Positions 47,037 to 59,153 of a stretch of DNA of 64,000 nt are shown here, piece by piece; within the stretch, counting starts at the first letter, position 1; the number at the start of each line of letters is the position of its first letter. The notes under the pieces are model-generated. The model was not told the DNA's origin, did not search any database, and saw only the letters and a program-made list of their open reading frames with translations. The translations under genes and the position numbers were made by a program. Source of the stretch: Trifolium pratense (taxonomy: Eukaryota > Streptophyta > Magnoliopsida > Fabales > Fabaceae); contig NC_060063.1 in NCBI RefSeq assembly GCF_020283565.1, positions 41,934,856-41,998,855 of the forward strand. Reading direction: 5' to 3'.

Positions 47037-47171
47037 GTCCATAAGTACCTCAAATGGTAGCTACTAGTACCAGAGATATTATTGGAGTGGTCGGGATTCG
47101 AATCCCGGATTCCACATTTCTCCATATTAATTGTCTGAGTGTCTAGTCATTAGGCTAGTTGACCAAAAAAA
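47037..47171 (-). mobile_element. tRNA-derived SINE
   Basis: On the minus strand: an A-box-like TAGCCTAATGACTAG and B-box GGATTCGAATCCC. A perfect 17-bp duplication AAATATGTAGTAGTTTT flanks it (47,020-47,036 and 47,172-47,188). Same family as the copies at 61,158 and 62,711. Confidence 0.85.
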
Positions 47172-47188
47172 AAATATGTAGTAGTTTT

Positions 47189-47644
47189 ATTTTTATTTTT
47201 TTAAGTTTTGGGTTTGATTTAATTCAACCTATAAAATAAAATTGTAAGTGATGATTGGTTCTATTTATAAACTCATATTCAAGCATCATTTTATCTGATA
47301 TTTTTAAATTTAAATATTTGGTTTAAAAAATTTTGTCATTGAAGAAATTATCGGGTCGAATCGCGGATGAGGTCGCTTCTTTTAAAATGTTTTGTGACAC
47401 TGTTTAAAATTGTGCAAGATAGACAATCAACCACATCGTCTTTAGGATAAAACAGCTCAGTTCAAACTGATACTAAATAATTACTGCAGTGAAGAAATTG
47501 GTAAAGAATTACACCCTCTATGACTAATATGGCCACTCTGATATGGTATCAAACCACTCAAATATGGCACATCGACCACCCTAAAATAATCAGAAAAGAA
47601 CAAGCACACACAATAAAAATGTATGCACTTATAACATACAGAAA
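47189..47644. other. intergenic DNA
   Basis: No gene seen. Confidence 0.25.
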
Positions 47645-47884
47645 ACTTATAATTGAATATTGGGTCTAACTCATCCTTACAAAATCGGCTTGTAAGGTGA
47701 GGATTGTCTCTACTTTATAAATACATATGTCATCTTCCAACCGATGTGGAATTTGTTAACATCCCCGCTCACATCCAACGCTATCGGGCTTGAGGCGCGA
47801 ATATAAATGGTGGATTGTCCGGTCAGTAGTTGACATCAGTCCAGTGGATCGTGGAGAGGCTCTGATACCATCTTATAATTGAGT
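47645..47884 (-). mobile_element. TRIM-like (small LTR element) remnant
   Basis: The minus strand contains ATGGTATCAGAGCC, a PBS-like string, then short internal DNA and an LTR-like start TGTTAACAAATTCCACATCGG. CTTATAATTGA repeats at both borders. No coding sequence. Fits a terminal-repeat retrotransposon in miniature; exact ends uncertain. Confidence 0.5.
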
Positions 47885-48484
47885 AAGCACTAATTATTAA
47901 AAATAATTGAATTATTTTTTCAATTTCAGATATTAAAAAATTAATACATCAAGAGTTATAACGTTTTTTCCTGTGGAATTTATTGATTTTTTTTTTCTTT
48001 CTAAATTCACATTATACACATTAATTTTCAACACTTGTGTTCATTTCTTACTAAATTTCAAACAACTTTCCACCAAATTTCAACCTTGTTCCAACATAAT
48101 GAATAATGTGATTTTGAATAAACACTTTTTTAGTACATGATACCTTTACCTTAAAACACGGATTAGAAAATAAATGAATAACTTAGTAGCCAATTTCAAC
48201 ATCAATACAGCAGATAAGCTAATGTTTAAGGTAGGAGTTCACCCTCTATTGTTTAGATTCCCCTTTCTCAACTCTCAAACTCAAGGGACCCAAATCCGAC
48301 AAAAATGTTTTCTTACAAATAATCTTTTATTCTCAAATATAATCTCTCAAAAAATTATATAACTAATATTTATAGCTACCTTGATATCTAGATTCTCTTA
48401 ATTTATAAAAAAAATATGAGTGGTTAAGTCTCATATAGACAGTAAAAAAAATATTAGATTTATAAAAAAGGTGACTCATTCACC
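47885..48484. other. intergenic DNA
   Basis: No gene seen; the 62-codon frame at 48,174 looks random. Confidence 0.25.
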
Positions 48485-48487
48485 TAA

Positions 48488-48708
48488 GGTTCCGTTTGGC
48501 CCTACTTTTTTTATACTTTTTTTCTTTTTCTCAAAAGTAGTAAACAAGTAAAAAATTGTGTTTGGCCAAACTTCTCCTTATTTTCTACTTCTGTACTTTA
48601 TTTCTATGATTCTTTTAAGGAGAAATATGATCAAATACAATTCTCTACTTTTCTATTTCTTTCAAGGAGAAGTAGAAAAGTAGAAAATAAGTAGGTCCAA
48701 ACGGGGCC
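48488..48708. mobile_element. Tourist-like MITE, 221 bp
   Basis: Inverted ends GGTTCCGTTTGGCCCTACTT and GGCCCCGTTTGGACCTACTT (reverse), flanked by TAA (48,485-48,487 and 48,709-48,711), as expected for PIF/Harbinger. Confidence 0.8.
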
Positions 48709-48841
48709 TAATTTCTTAAGATTTTTTATGAAGATGTGACATCTTCCTCTTGTGATCTTGGAACATTTGACCCGATTTTTCTCTTACCCAACGCATTTAC
48801 CGGCTTGTTTTAATATATTGATTATTATTTTTTTAAGGGTC

Positions 48842-49018
48842 ATGCTAAACAGTGCCCCCGGGGCACTAGTTAAGCATACTAAAAAAAGAAAGAAAGAATA
48901 AAATTAATGATGAGAGATAATAATTTTTTACATCTTTAAGGTATTGAATTCACAATTTCCACGATAAAATTTCCACTTTGATATCCTTAACCAGTGCCCC
49001 GGGGGCATTGTTTAGCAT
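48842..49018. mobile_element. fold-back MITE, about 177 bp
   Basis: Arms ATGCTAAACAGTGCCCCCGG and ATGCTAAACAATGCCCCCGG (reverse strand), each also locally palindromic (CCCCCGGGG). The superfamily is not clear because the target duplication is not visible. Confidence 0.65.
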
Positions 49019-49562
49019 TTTTTTTTTTAATAATACTCTCTAATTATATTATTTGCATCCTCATGATTCAATATCTTCAACTTTATATTTTTACGATAAA
49101 AGTGAAGAATATTTTAGTAAAGGAGAATGTTAACTTGTGCCCTTAAGACACATGTTAAGAAAACAAAAATAGAAATTATTAAATACTAATTTGTGTATTT
49201 TAACTTTTGAAACATTAAATTTCTTGTATCATTAAATGTTGAATTTCTCTTTTAATATATCTTAACATAACGAGACACTTTAGTAAAATAATTTTCTCTC
49301 TTAGTTCGGTTTCCTAGACAATGGCAGGCACATGTCCATTTTTTTTGTTAATAATGTTGTCTTTTCTTTTTCACACATCCCTTGGTTATTGACTATTGCT
49401 ACCCAATATAGTACTACCTTTAGTTTTTTCCTCCTAACCTTGACCCTTTAGGTGATTCACACTGACATTGTGGATCAAAATCATATGGCTTAAATTTTAT
49501 ATCTATCTTTTAAAAAATTACTGTATTTATCATTTTTTTAAAAATTTGGAGAAGGGGAATTT
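49019..49562. other. intergenic DNA
   Basis: No gene. Near 49,128-49,280 a weak relative of the preceding MITE may be present (TGCCCTTAAG...). Confidence 0.25.
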
Positions 49563-49578
49563 AAAATTGAAGTAATTG

Positions 49579-49740
49579 ACTAATCATTAATTGGTTCAGT
49601 GGTGATTGGCGTTGAACTTGGTAGGAATGACTGCGGTTCAATCCCCCGCAACTGCGATCGGGAGAAGGATGAAACTACTTGATGTCATAACTAACCCCTG
49701 AATCAGATTCAACTGGTGGTGAAAGCCAAAAAAATAAAAT
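49579..49740 (+). mobile_element. tRNA-derived SINE, second family
   Basis: Begins with an A-box-like TGGTTCAGTGGTGATTGG and B-box GCGGTTCAATCCC, with a body distinct from the other SINEs and an A-rich 3' end. Perfect 16-bp duplication AAAATTGAAGTAATTG (49,563-49,578 and 49,741-49,756). Confidence 0.85.
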
Positions 49741-49756
49741 AAAATTGAAGTAATTG

Positions 49757-50641
49757 GATTTTTTTAATACAAGATTTGAGTCATTAGATTTGCCCCTTCT
49801 GTACAAAGTACAGGCAAAACATTATAGTATGTGATTTGCAGGTCACATGTAGTAGACAAGTAAAGCAAATTGGAGTCTCTTGCCTTCATAATGCCTAATT
49901 TTTGTCAAAGCCTCAATGCCTTATTGTGTGCTTCCACTTTACCTAAAGTAATCAAAACTTGTAAGATCTTAACCTCTAAGAAACCCCTTTCCATGTAAAT
50001 TTTACTATATACCTAATGGCGAATAGATTCTGTCTCATGAAAATTTTCTCCATTCGAATTTAGACCATTCATATTTTTTTGTTTGGAGGTTATTCAATGA
50101 TAAAAAAATTGAAAAGTCGAGATCACAATTGGAGCCCCTCCAGTGGAGTTGACACCAAAGACTGAGACTATTGCAGCAACGTGATAGGAATGACACACGG
50201 TTAAAAATTGAAAATTCGAATCAAATATTATAAAAAAAATAAATAAATAAGTCGAACCAAACATATGCTAGATGTTAATTACTTAGTCTGATTTTGTTTT
50301 TCCTTAATCAAATACTACCAAATACAAATCATATTCAAAGTAAAAAAAGTACAAAATCATTCTTCTTGCTAGGGTCTTTTCTATTGCATTAGTCAGCAAA
50401 AATCTCTCAACACAGCCAATGCACAAGACCCCATTCTTTTAGCCAAAGATTAACCAGAATTTGCACTAACAGACGTGAACTCCGGATATGACACTGACAC
50501 TAATACGTAGATACTGATAATTTAAGAAAATAAAATGATCGAATGTAACGAAATGTGTCAGTATCTTGTCCGTGTCAGACAATGATACGTGTCGCCTTCA
50601 ATCTAAAGCGTTCAGTGTTACATAAATAGTGATACAAAGAT
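49757..50641. other. intergenic DNA, 3' side of the gene at 50,642
   Basis: No further gene seen; likely holds the 3' UTR of the minus-strand gene. Confidence 0.3.
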
Positions 50642-51462
50642 TCAACTAACCAGATAAAGGGGACCATAGTTTCGAACAGGATGCGAACTATTTTGTTCAT
50701 CTAGAGTCATATAAGGTATCTCATTCTCTTCTATCTTTGTAGGTTTAAACAAACTTGTCATTAGAGGTCCAGAAAATGGACGCTTCGGCTGTTTTCCATG
50801 ATCATAACCTTTGTAGGAGTTATGAACTGGACCAGAAACATGACCATGTTTTTTCTCAGAAACTTTTGATTTAGGATTGTTGTTGGACTTAGATGTTTCT
50901 TGAACCTTGTTTTTCTTATCAAATTTCAACCATGAAGTCAATAAACTTTTCCATGATTTCTTTCTTTTGGTCTCTTTCTCTGATCCTGGTTTTTTAGATC
51001 CTTCTTCAGGGTACACTGATGAATTCTTTAGCTTTGATTCATGTCCATGTTCCTTTGCTTCCTCCAAAAACTAGTGAAAGACAAAACAAAAAAATATATA
51101 GTGAGAACTATGTCCATGTTTCGCGCGTGTTTAGATAAGCGGTGAGTTTGACAGAATCACAATGTGCCAAAGTGGATTCCGTCAAAAACTACATTTTATA
51201 GCTTCAACAAAATCACAGTGATTTCGCCAAAGTCAGTGGCAATCCAAACTCGCACGAAACTTTCACATTGTAGAATCACACAAAACTAAATACTTATACA
51301 AATTACAAACCCTGTAATTCTGACAAACTCACCGTAAATCAAAACATGCATTAACTACGATAAAAACCAACAATTGAAAAAAATTAGTACCATGGAAAAG
51401 TCTTGATGCAGATCAAATCCATAATCATCAAAATGGCTTGGTTGTGCTGAAGATTTGTTCAT
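50642..51462 (-). CDS. uncharacterised basic plant protein, two exons, 166 residues
   Basis: Exon 1 is 51,462-51,391 (24 codons from MNKSSAQPSHFDDYG, ending in phase 0 before GTACTA). The intron is 51,390-51,071. Exon 2 runs from 51,070 (after TTCACTAG) to the TGA at 50,642-50,644. The protein is rich in Lys, Ser and Glu with a central KRKKSWKSLLTSWLKFDKK block and a C-terminal cluster RPFSGPLMTSLFKP...NEIPYMTLDEQ...YGPLYLV that looks conserved rather than random. No enzyme motif, signal peptide or membrane helix. I do not recognise the family; a disordered regulatory protein is a guess. The intron carries a MITE (51,115-51,349). Translation is continuous across the splice, which supports the model. 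Confidence 0.7.
51115..51349. mobile_element. MITE in the intron of the 50,642 gene
   Basis: Inverted arms: CATGTTT...CGGTGAGTTTGACAGAAT at the left, and the reverse of the right end reads CATGTTTTGATTTACGGTGA, then GTTTGTCAGAAT. Within the intron, not touching the splice sites. Confidence 0.6.
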
Positions 51463-52390
51463 GATTATCAACAAAAACCATAAACTTGAGAAGAATAAAA
51501 TTTCCAAGCTATGAAGACCTCAAGAGAAACTCTTGTTTGGTATGATATGGTACTTCAACTACACAAAAGAATAATGTCTGATTGTAAAAAACAGCATTAA
51601 AATGAGAAATAATAGCTTCTAAACTTTTACAGCAAATTAATACACATGAGATTTGGAATTTACTATGTTGAATGTACAAAAGGGAAACTTCAACAACTCT
51701 TCAAAAGATATCAATATCACATGGTGAGATATGGAAATGACAGGAACTATAAAAGGTATTGCAATTTTGAACTTTTCATTCACTTTTTTCTTATGAAAGA
51801 AGAAATTGCCTGAATATATGAAGGTGCATTAATACAGTGATGATTTGTCTTATATAACACAGTAGATCAAAATTAAAGATTCTCTGTATCAGATCAAATT
51901 ACTTGAGTAATATATATTGCCAATAAAAATACTAACAAAATTGAATCATTCGGGAGAACCCGAATTCAATTTATGAGATGAATAATTTATTGGCCAGATT
52001 TTACTTATTTTGTAGCCGAACTTCAGATTATCTGCTCCTTACTTAAGAACCAGAGGGTTAACACAGAAAAAATACTAACAAAATGGTAAAAAAAATCCAT
52101 GAAAATATTGTAAAAATATAAAATCAAATAAGATCAAAACAAAAAAAAATGGCAGATGAAATTCATTTGAGGAGAGTCTAGTCTCATAATAGGTTTAGAG
52201 ATTCATAAAAGTTTGTAATCACCAATATCTGCGGATAAAATAAACGAGTATTTCTTGTACACGCAACCAGACAGGGTTAAAGTATTTGTACATGTACCCT
52301 ACTGACTTTTAACAAAAATAACTGTACTGTTTCATTTGTACGTTACCCGTGAGGGCTGGCACATGTAAATTTTTTATCAAACGAGTAGGA
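51463..52390. other. upstream region of the 50,642 gene
   Basis: Expected to contain its promoter and 5' UTR; no clear TATA box chosen. No other gene. Confidence 0.3.
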
Positions 52391-52519
52391 TAGCCGGCGG
52401 AGACTAGTGCCCGTGAATATCCATCGAGATCTCTAGACGTTTAGGGAACTAAGTTAGCCGGCAGAGACTAGTGCCCGTAAATATCCGTCGACATCTCTAG
52501 ACTTTTAGGGAACTAAGTT
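52391..52519. repeat. two-copy 64-bp tandem repeat
   Basis: TAGCCGGCGGAGACTAGTGC starts at 52,391 and again (one base changed) at 52,455; the copies share most of 64 bp. Confidence 0.9.
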
Positions 52520-53500
52520 ATTTGCCAAGTAATTGGAAGAACAAAAGGTGAAGGTGAGTTGAGTCCTGAGACTCACAAGACTAAAGAAATTACTTACATA
52601 TTACTCACTAACAACGTCTTCCTATCGGCAACAGAAGTTAAACTATAGCTTCTTACGAACTAGACCAACATCGAGCAACTTTTTTTTTTAGTGTATCAAG
52701 AACCTTAATTGTAGAATAAATTTTGATCATATCCTATACAAAATATCAGCAAAAACTATTCTAAATGAATGAAGTTACCTCTCAAAGAAGAACTGAAAGT
52801 TATTGAATTAATTGGAGTTAGATTATGAAAGTAACGTTTAGCAACAGAAGTGGAGAAACATTATTAATCATTATGGTGTTACAATTTCTTCCCTAATTTG
52901 GGACCGTATTTAATCAATCCGTTTTACTTTACCTTTGCTTTCTGACGCAGTTGGAAGCTCGAAGTAATAGCAAGCGCTAATCCTATAATAAAATACAGGT
53001 ATCGTCACAAAAAATTCTGAAATCCACTAGATTTCTGAAATTCACCCGAATAATTTGGAATTCACCAAACTTAGAAAAATCTCTATAATTTTATTGAATG
53101 AAAATGTTGCCTAAAAGATAGTTTAAAAAAATAACACATTTAGCTAAAATAAAAATATAACAAATCTACCTAAAAATAGTAAAAGAAAATAACACATTTA
53201 GCTAAAATAAAAATATAACAAATCTAGCTAAAATCAAATCTGCACTATTTTCGTTTATGCACCACTTCATCTTCAATTTCTTTCTTTTTATGACAAAAAA
53301 AATTCCTTTTTTTTAGCCAAAAAAAGTCTTTTTTTTTTTGTTTTGATAATTATGAAGGAAAAAACAGTCTTTAGCCAAATAAATTTTTTATTCATTCATG
53401 CTCTTTTAAAAAATAATAATCCATCTCATTTAAAAAATAAAAAATTACGGCACTTCTTCTCTTCGTCTTCACATTTTCTTCTCTTCGTCCCATTTTAATG
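52520..53500. other. intergenic DNA with a 58-bp-period direct repeat
   Basis: AATAACACATTTAGCTAAAA with its flank appears at about 53,129 and 53,187. No gene. Confidence 0.4.
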
Positions 53501-53909
53501 CTATCGTTTAACATTCATCATTTTCCTTCCTTCGTCTCCATCATGAGTTTTGCTTCTAGTAATCCAAAAAATGAACAAGTAAGCCACTCAGAGGGGGCGC
53601 CCGACGTGGCCATTTCGAGTATAATCCACCGGAAGAAACTTCAAACAAGTAAGCTAAAACTCCAAATAGGCAAGAAACATCGATTGTGGGTTACTTGTCT
53701 ATTAATAGGTAAGGTGGCAAAAAAAAATCTCTCTTTGATAATGATCCTACTTGTCCTTGTCTCCGTCAAAGGGATCCGTCAAATTCATAATTGCTTTGAA
53801 GTTTCATCCGGACAAACAAGCTTACCTCCTTTCTGAGAAAAGTGAAGCTGCAAAGGAGGCAAAGAAGGATGAACTAGAAACAAATTTCATGGCAATCCAG
53901 AAGGCATAG
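53501..53909 (+). pseudogene. zuotin/GlsA-type J-domain protein fragment
   Basis: The end of this stretch (about 53,790-53,909) reads ALKFHPDKQAYLLSEKSEAA and continues with an acidic/basic helix ending at a TAG (53,907). The HPD tripeptide and the KDELETNFMAIQKA-like helix IV match the J domain of plant DNAJC2/zuotin-like ribosome-associated chaperones. Upstream sequence (an ATG frame at 53,498-53,836) is in other frames and only loosely gene-like. The zuotin C-terminal half with its DNA- or ribosome-binding regions is absent. A truncated, frame-broken copy. Confidence 0.6.
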
Positions 53910-54417
53910 TCTCCTAAATATTCGCAAGCACGAACCTTTGTTCTAGTTGCAAGACACAGCCTTTACTAATAACAGAGACTAAATACATCATATTTTAATC
54001 AAATTAAGATTTTAAATCACAGTCGCAATCTTTGATATTATAAAGAATCAGTCAAATACGATTGCTACGACCACACTCACGGTTGCCCACATTTTTGAAA
54101 AAACTCTTAATATATATATAATATATCCATTCTAGAGTGTATACTATAATGGAGTCCATAGTCAAACAGTGTTTTAACCAACCAAGACTAGAAGAAGACA
54201 AGCCTCAAAAACATTATAAGAGGAACATCATGACATGACAAGTATATCAATACCAAGAAACTGGCAACATAGACACAAAGGAGTAAAATCATATCTTTAA
54301 CACAGCCTCCATGTCCAATATTTCCTATACAAATCCTGTTAGACATGACAACCTAAGCAGAACATAAAGAACTAGTACCATGAAAACCCTTTACGGATTC
54401 TTATACCCGTAAGAGAT

Positions 54418-57400
54418 TCACAGCTGAAGCAGAGGTAATGCCATAACAACTCCAAAGATGGAGAAGAGCAAAAACATCAACCATGTTGGAAATGGTTGTT
54501 TTTTGTTTCTCCTCACAGCATTCAATCCTTCTACCTTTTTCATGTCTTCTCCGGCTGAGTCTAAATTCGTTTCTGAAACAGACCTTGAACTTTTATCCTG
54601 ATGAGACTCTGATGAGGCATGCTGTTCTGAAGCAGCTTGCTCTTGCTGCAGGTTGTAATTATCAACGTACTCGGGGAACATTTTCCTGAATGTTGCACTG
54701 TATGGAAACAACAGCATTTAATTGTGGAAGACAAATCACAGAGATATTACTCAATGCTCGATTCCATCATGAATGGCTAGTGCAATATAATGGTTATACT
54801 TACTTTTTGCAATTGAAAGCAAGTGAAGATTTTGCTAGACGCTGCTTCTCGGCAGTAGTGGTGGTTACACTGCCAGTGGTTGGACTGGTGTCCATCTGTA
54901 AAAGAGAAGTCAGCCATATATATCAAAAGCTCTAAAAATAACATAACACAGCATCTGTCATGAAGTATTATCGATTGCGTAACATTTGCCATTTAAAAAA
55001 AAAATGTATTTAATGGACTCTATCAACAACTGCACTACCGTTATCAACACCTACAACTAGGGAGTCCACCAAGTTCTAAGGATGTATGCTTTTGTTTAGC
55101 TATAATATAATATGTAGAACAAAGACAAGACTAATATGGCTACTCGATCTTTAACTCCCCTTCCATCCTCACCAACCCACCCAAAAAATCGCCAAATGAG
55201 GCAATTTGCAAGAGCGATAATAACTTCTGAGCACACAATTACCATACCAGAGGGTAGAAACTAGAGTTCAATTAGAAATTTAAGAAATATGAAGAAACCA
55301 TAACATACCATGAATGAAAGAAGCCCGGTAAGTATGCTGCATTCATAAATTGGAAACATCAGTACAAAACTATAAAGTAATCATCAGCACCTACTATTAA
55401 TCTCAGATACATATCGCGTGAGCAAAAGAATACAAACAAATTTCAAAAGTCAGAATAAATAAAAACACAAAAGGGAGTAAACCACGGAAAAGAACTTCAA
55501 AATGTGAGCATTCTGACCTTGATACAGACCACATTGGATTCCAAGATTCAGGATGAACTGCAAAAACAGAAAACCCCGTAGAAAAATTAAACTGTAGCAA
55601 TATGGGTAACTATGATAAAAATTAGTTTGTCTTCGGATAGTTTAAAGAACTTACAATCACTCATTGATAAACAGATCTTTTTCTGTGTCATGAACCTTCC
55701 ATTAGGTGTTGTCATGCTACATCATAGAAAGTATGAACTTGGTTATAACAGACCAAATGAATGAAAATTAGAATGATCAAGCATACAGCAGCAAGAAGTC
55801 ACCTGATTCCAGGAGGTTTATATGGATATTCTGGAGGAAACTTAATTTTTCCATAGTAATATCCACCTAAAAAGCAACCAAAAAACATAAATACAATATA
55901 AATTGAGATAGCAATAAATTGGGTGTTGGGACATGCAAAATTAAAGCACGTTATGGCTGAAGCCTAAAAACAAAATGGCATCTGGAATATTCAGCGTTAA
56001 ACCTGCAAAAGGTGTTCCCTCGCTTCCTTCCAATACATAATCTGAGACATAAACACATAATAAGATCAGCAACAAGTATCAATCACTCCTTGACCAATAA
56101 ATTAGAATTAAGTTGCTGACAAGACAATACAATATTTTCCTTTCTTACTGACAATATAGAAGCATTAAGGAAAGAGCGCTTAGGAGCAAAAGCAAGGTTG
56201 CTGCGTTGTGACCACTGACCAGTTAGCAGTGTTGTCGAATATCTGCCATCGCAGATATCGGTGGCGGAATTTCAACAGGGCGCCGTAGAGAAGTGGTGGT
56301 GTGGCGGATTTTGCATGGCGGCCACCACAAGGGTTACAGTCATGGTGGCGTTGCGGAAAAAGAGAAAATAAAGCGGAAAAGGTATTTTTTTCTCACAAAA
56401 AACACGGGCTAGGACGTGTAACCCGACCCAACCCAAGCTCAAAATGGGTTTAAATTCTAATAAACCCTAAAAATAGATATTTTACCAGTTTACTCTCTTC
56501 TTTCTACGCACTTCGCTTCTTAGCTCTCTGCCCTGCTCTCTTCCTCTACGCCGTGTGCAACTACTTGCGGCCACCACCACCACCCAACTGCGACCACCCG
56601 ACGACCAAGCTGCAACCAGCAAACCACCACAAAGCTCTATGTTCTCTCTGTTTTCTATTTCTTATTGATGAGTATTCTGTTTCTTCGTTTTTTTCTCATT
56701 TATTTCTTTATTTGCTTTTATTTCTTCATTTTCTGGTTTGTTTTGTTTCTTCTATATTTAATTCTTTATTTTCCCTGTTTAAATTTCTTAAGTATTTTTT
56801 TTAATTGTTTATTGACACCCAGTTTTTAAATTATTATCTTAAATCAACTGAATTTGGTTCTTAGTTCTGTTTTTCAATTGTTCTTTTATTTATTTCTGTT
56901 GTTTTTATGTGCGAATATATATAATACATAAAATAAGTTTTTGTTTGTCCGACGTGCATCAGCCATTTCCCGTTAGGCCTTCCGCTATATGTTTATGGTG
57001 GATTTTGGCTCGCCGCCATTAACCACCATCCACCATCGACAACACTTCCAGTTAGTCACGGGGTCAACAACATTCATGAATACATGTACCAAAGATTCAA
57101 GATGAACCATATATGAAATGTAACTGTGAAACAAACTTACGCCACTCAAGAATATCACTTGGTGAAGGGCGAGCCACAATATGAGAAACTGGCTCCTGCA
57201 AATACAATAATAGAATTAAGCATTGTCTACTTGAAATACTCTTTAAATACCATGATCTAGGCAATTGATACAGACCCAAAAAATCTACCTTAGTAAAATA
57301 CATGTAGATTGATCAATCATAAAAAACGTATTAAGAAACTATAGACGCATTGTATTAAGAACAAAAATAAATAGTGGCTAGTTAGAAAAACAAAAGATTA

Positions 57401-57466
57401 TGTACTTACTTTACAAAGGGCTCTATACTCCTTCTGAAGACGCTTAACGCATGCTTTCTCCGCCAT
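54418..57466 (-). CDS. tail-anchored ubiquitin-conjugating enzyme E2, UBC32/33/34 (UBE2J) class
   Basis: Nine coding exons with GT-AG introns: 57,466-57,410; 57,195-57,141; 56,041-56,003; 55,866-55,803; 55,716-55,655; 55,557-55,518; 55,336-55,309; 54,895-54,804; 54,697-54,418. They total 717 bp, giving 238 residues, close to Arabidopsis UBC34. The UBC fold runs from MAEKACVKRLQKEYRALCKE through FPPEYPYKPPGI. The catalytic Cys is C87 in QKKICLSMSDFHPESWNP. A Ser/Glu-rich linker leads to a C-terminal membrane anchor PTWLMFLLFSIFGVVMALPLLQL, as in ER-anchored E2s of ER-associated degradation. No broken frame. It likely pairs with ER RING E3s. Intron 2 holds a hAT element. Confidence 0.93.
56227..57047. 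mobile_element. hAT element in intron 2 of the UBC34-like gene
   Basis: Perfect 8-bp duplication CCAGTTAG (56,219-56,226 and 57,048-57,055). Ends CAGTGTTGTCGA and AAGTGTTGTCGA (reverse). GC-rich subterminal GGCGG repeats; no transposase. Confidence 0.85.
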
Positions 57467-57848
57467 TCAACTAATTCAGAGCAGTATCAAGAGGCACTAC
57501 ACTATACTCTGTTTCTTTATTCTCAAAAGAAATTTCCTGCTAATCATTGATTAAGAACGTACACATCAATATATTGAAAATATAATTAGGACCTCATGAT
57601 AAGCAACATTACAAACAAGCACCGTAACAAAAAAAGAATGGAGTAACTAAACCATAAAAGGTGGTGCAGATACACATACATGCACAACACAACGTACATA
57701 AACACAATATAAGCTGTTATCAATTCAATATATGATCCACCGCATTTTTTAGTATTCAAGAATTAGTACAAGAGCAAACCTAGAATAAGGTGGTAATAAT
57801 AAGCAATCTCTGTAAAATATTATAAATCGAAACAAACTGGTACCATAA

Positions 57849-58040
57849 TGACGGTAAAACAGAGTTATTAGAAGTAGAGAAGTAGAGAAATAGAAGGAAA
57901 GTCGGAGAGAATTCCAGAGAGTTTGATATGAAATGTTCTTGTACATTCATTCTGATTGTATGATAGTGGAATTGTGTAGTTATAGTACAACTAGATGTAA
58001 TGTAACTAACTCCTAACTGAAACGCCAGCTGTTTCTAACA
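57849..58040 (-). mobile_element. possible copia solo-LTR fragment
   Basis: The minus strand starts TGTTAG and ends CCGTCA, followed by TTATGGTACCAG, which weakly resembles a primer-binding site. No target duplication established. Confidence 0.3.
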
Positions 58041-58187
58041 GAATTCTGACACACAGAAAGGATACTGTACATTCCCAATAGGAGTAACTTCTAAGTAAAA
58101 TATGAATATGGTGGAGATATACGTGCACTGCTAACATTACACGAATACACACTTGTACAATATCATCATTTAAATTTTAGGATCAAC

Positions 58188-59153
58188 CTAGGATGTTAAT
58201 AGCGGCGCTATAGCGTGCTATAGCGCTATAGCATAGCGTTTTACCACCTCTCTGCTATGCTATAAGACTGCTTTCCGCTATTTAGAGAAGCGGAAATAGC
58301 GGCCGCTATTTGCAGGAAAATAGTGTTTTGTTAGCGGTGGCGTAGCGTTTTGGTAGCGCTATTTGGCCGCTTTAGCGTTTTGGAGGGAAAAAAAATTGAT
58401 GAAAATCTTTATTTTGGAAATAAATCATAAGTGAGGGGTATTTTGCACTTTTCTACACATCAAAAAGCTACCAACACATCACAACACGTGATTTACTTTT
58501 CTATTTGAGTTGTTTCTTCTTTCTTTTCTCACATCACGCTCTTCTCCCCTTCTCCTTCAACGGACTCCTTCACCAAATCACCTCTTCTCCTTCAACATCT
58601 CCTTCACCAAATCGACTCCTCTGTTTCCTTTCTCCAAATCAACTGCTCTTCTCCTCTTCTTACAAGGTTTGTTCCTTTCTCAAACCTTAATGTGGTGGAG
58701 CTTAGAAGTGAAGATGAGGCAGAAGCAGATGTGGTCTCAAGGGCTTCAAAAGATTAATGGCTTGTCATTATTTTGTCTACTTTTAGAACTTGCTTATGCT
58801 TTATTTTAATGGGATGTCATTTTGAGTACTTCTAGAATTTTAATGGTATGTCATTTTGAGTACTTCTAGAATTTTAATGGGATGTCATTTCGAGTACTTC
58901 TAGAACTTCATGGAATGTTATTAGTCTTTATTTAGAACCTATTTTGATGGTAAATGACAATATTTAGTATAATTATTAAGTAAGAAAGTCCTTTTAATTT
59001 TGTGTATTTTCCTATTTTAGTATTTATGTATGTTGTTGGAATTTATGTTTAATTTGTACATGACCGCTATACCGCTATAGCGCTACCCGCTATACCGCAA
59101 TAGCATTTTTGAGGTTCGGCGCTACACGCCGCTATCCGAGATTAACAACATAG
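58188..59153. mobile_element. hAT element in the UBC34-like 5'-UTR intron
   Basis: Perfect 8-bp duplication GGATCAAC (58,180-58,187 and 59,154-59,161). Ends CTAGGATGTTAATAGC and CTATGTTGTTAATCTC (reverse), with subterminal GCGCTATAGCG palindromes at both sides. Inside, three tandem units of about 41 bp (ATGTCATTTTGAGTACTTCT) lie at 58,810-58,918. No transposase. Confidence 0.8.

Noticed and set aside
56553..56804. 83-codon frame starting MCNYLRPPPPP inside the hAT element
   Set aside because: Lies wholly within a non-autonomous transposon in a UBC34 intron; low complexity and no match to transposase.
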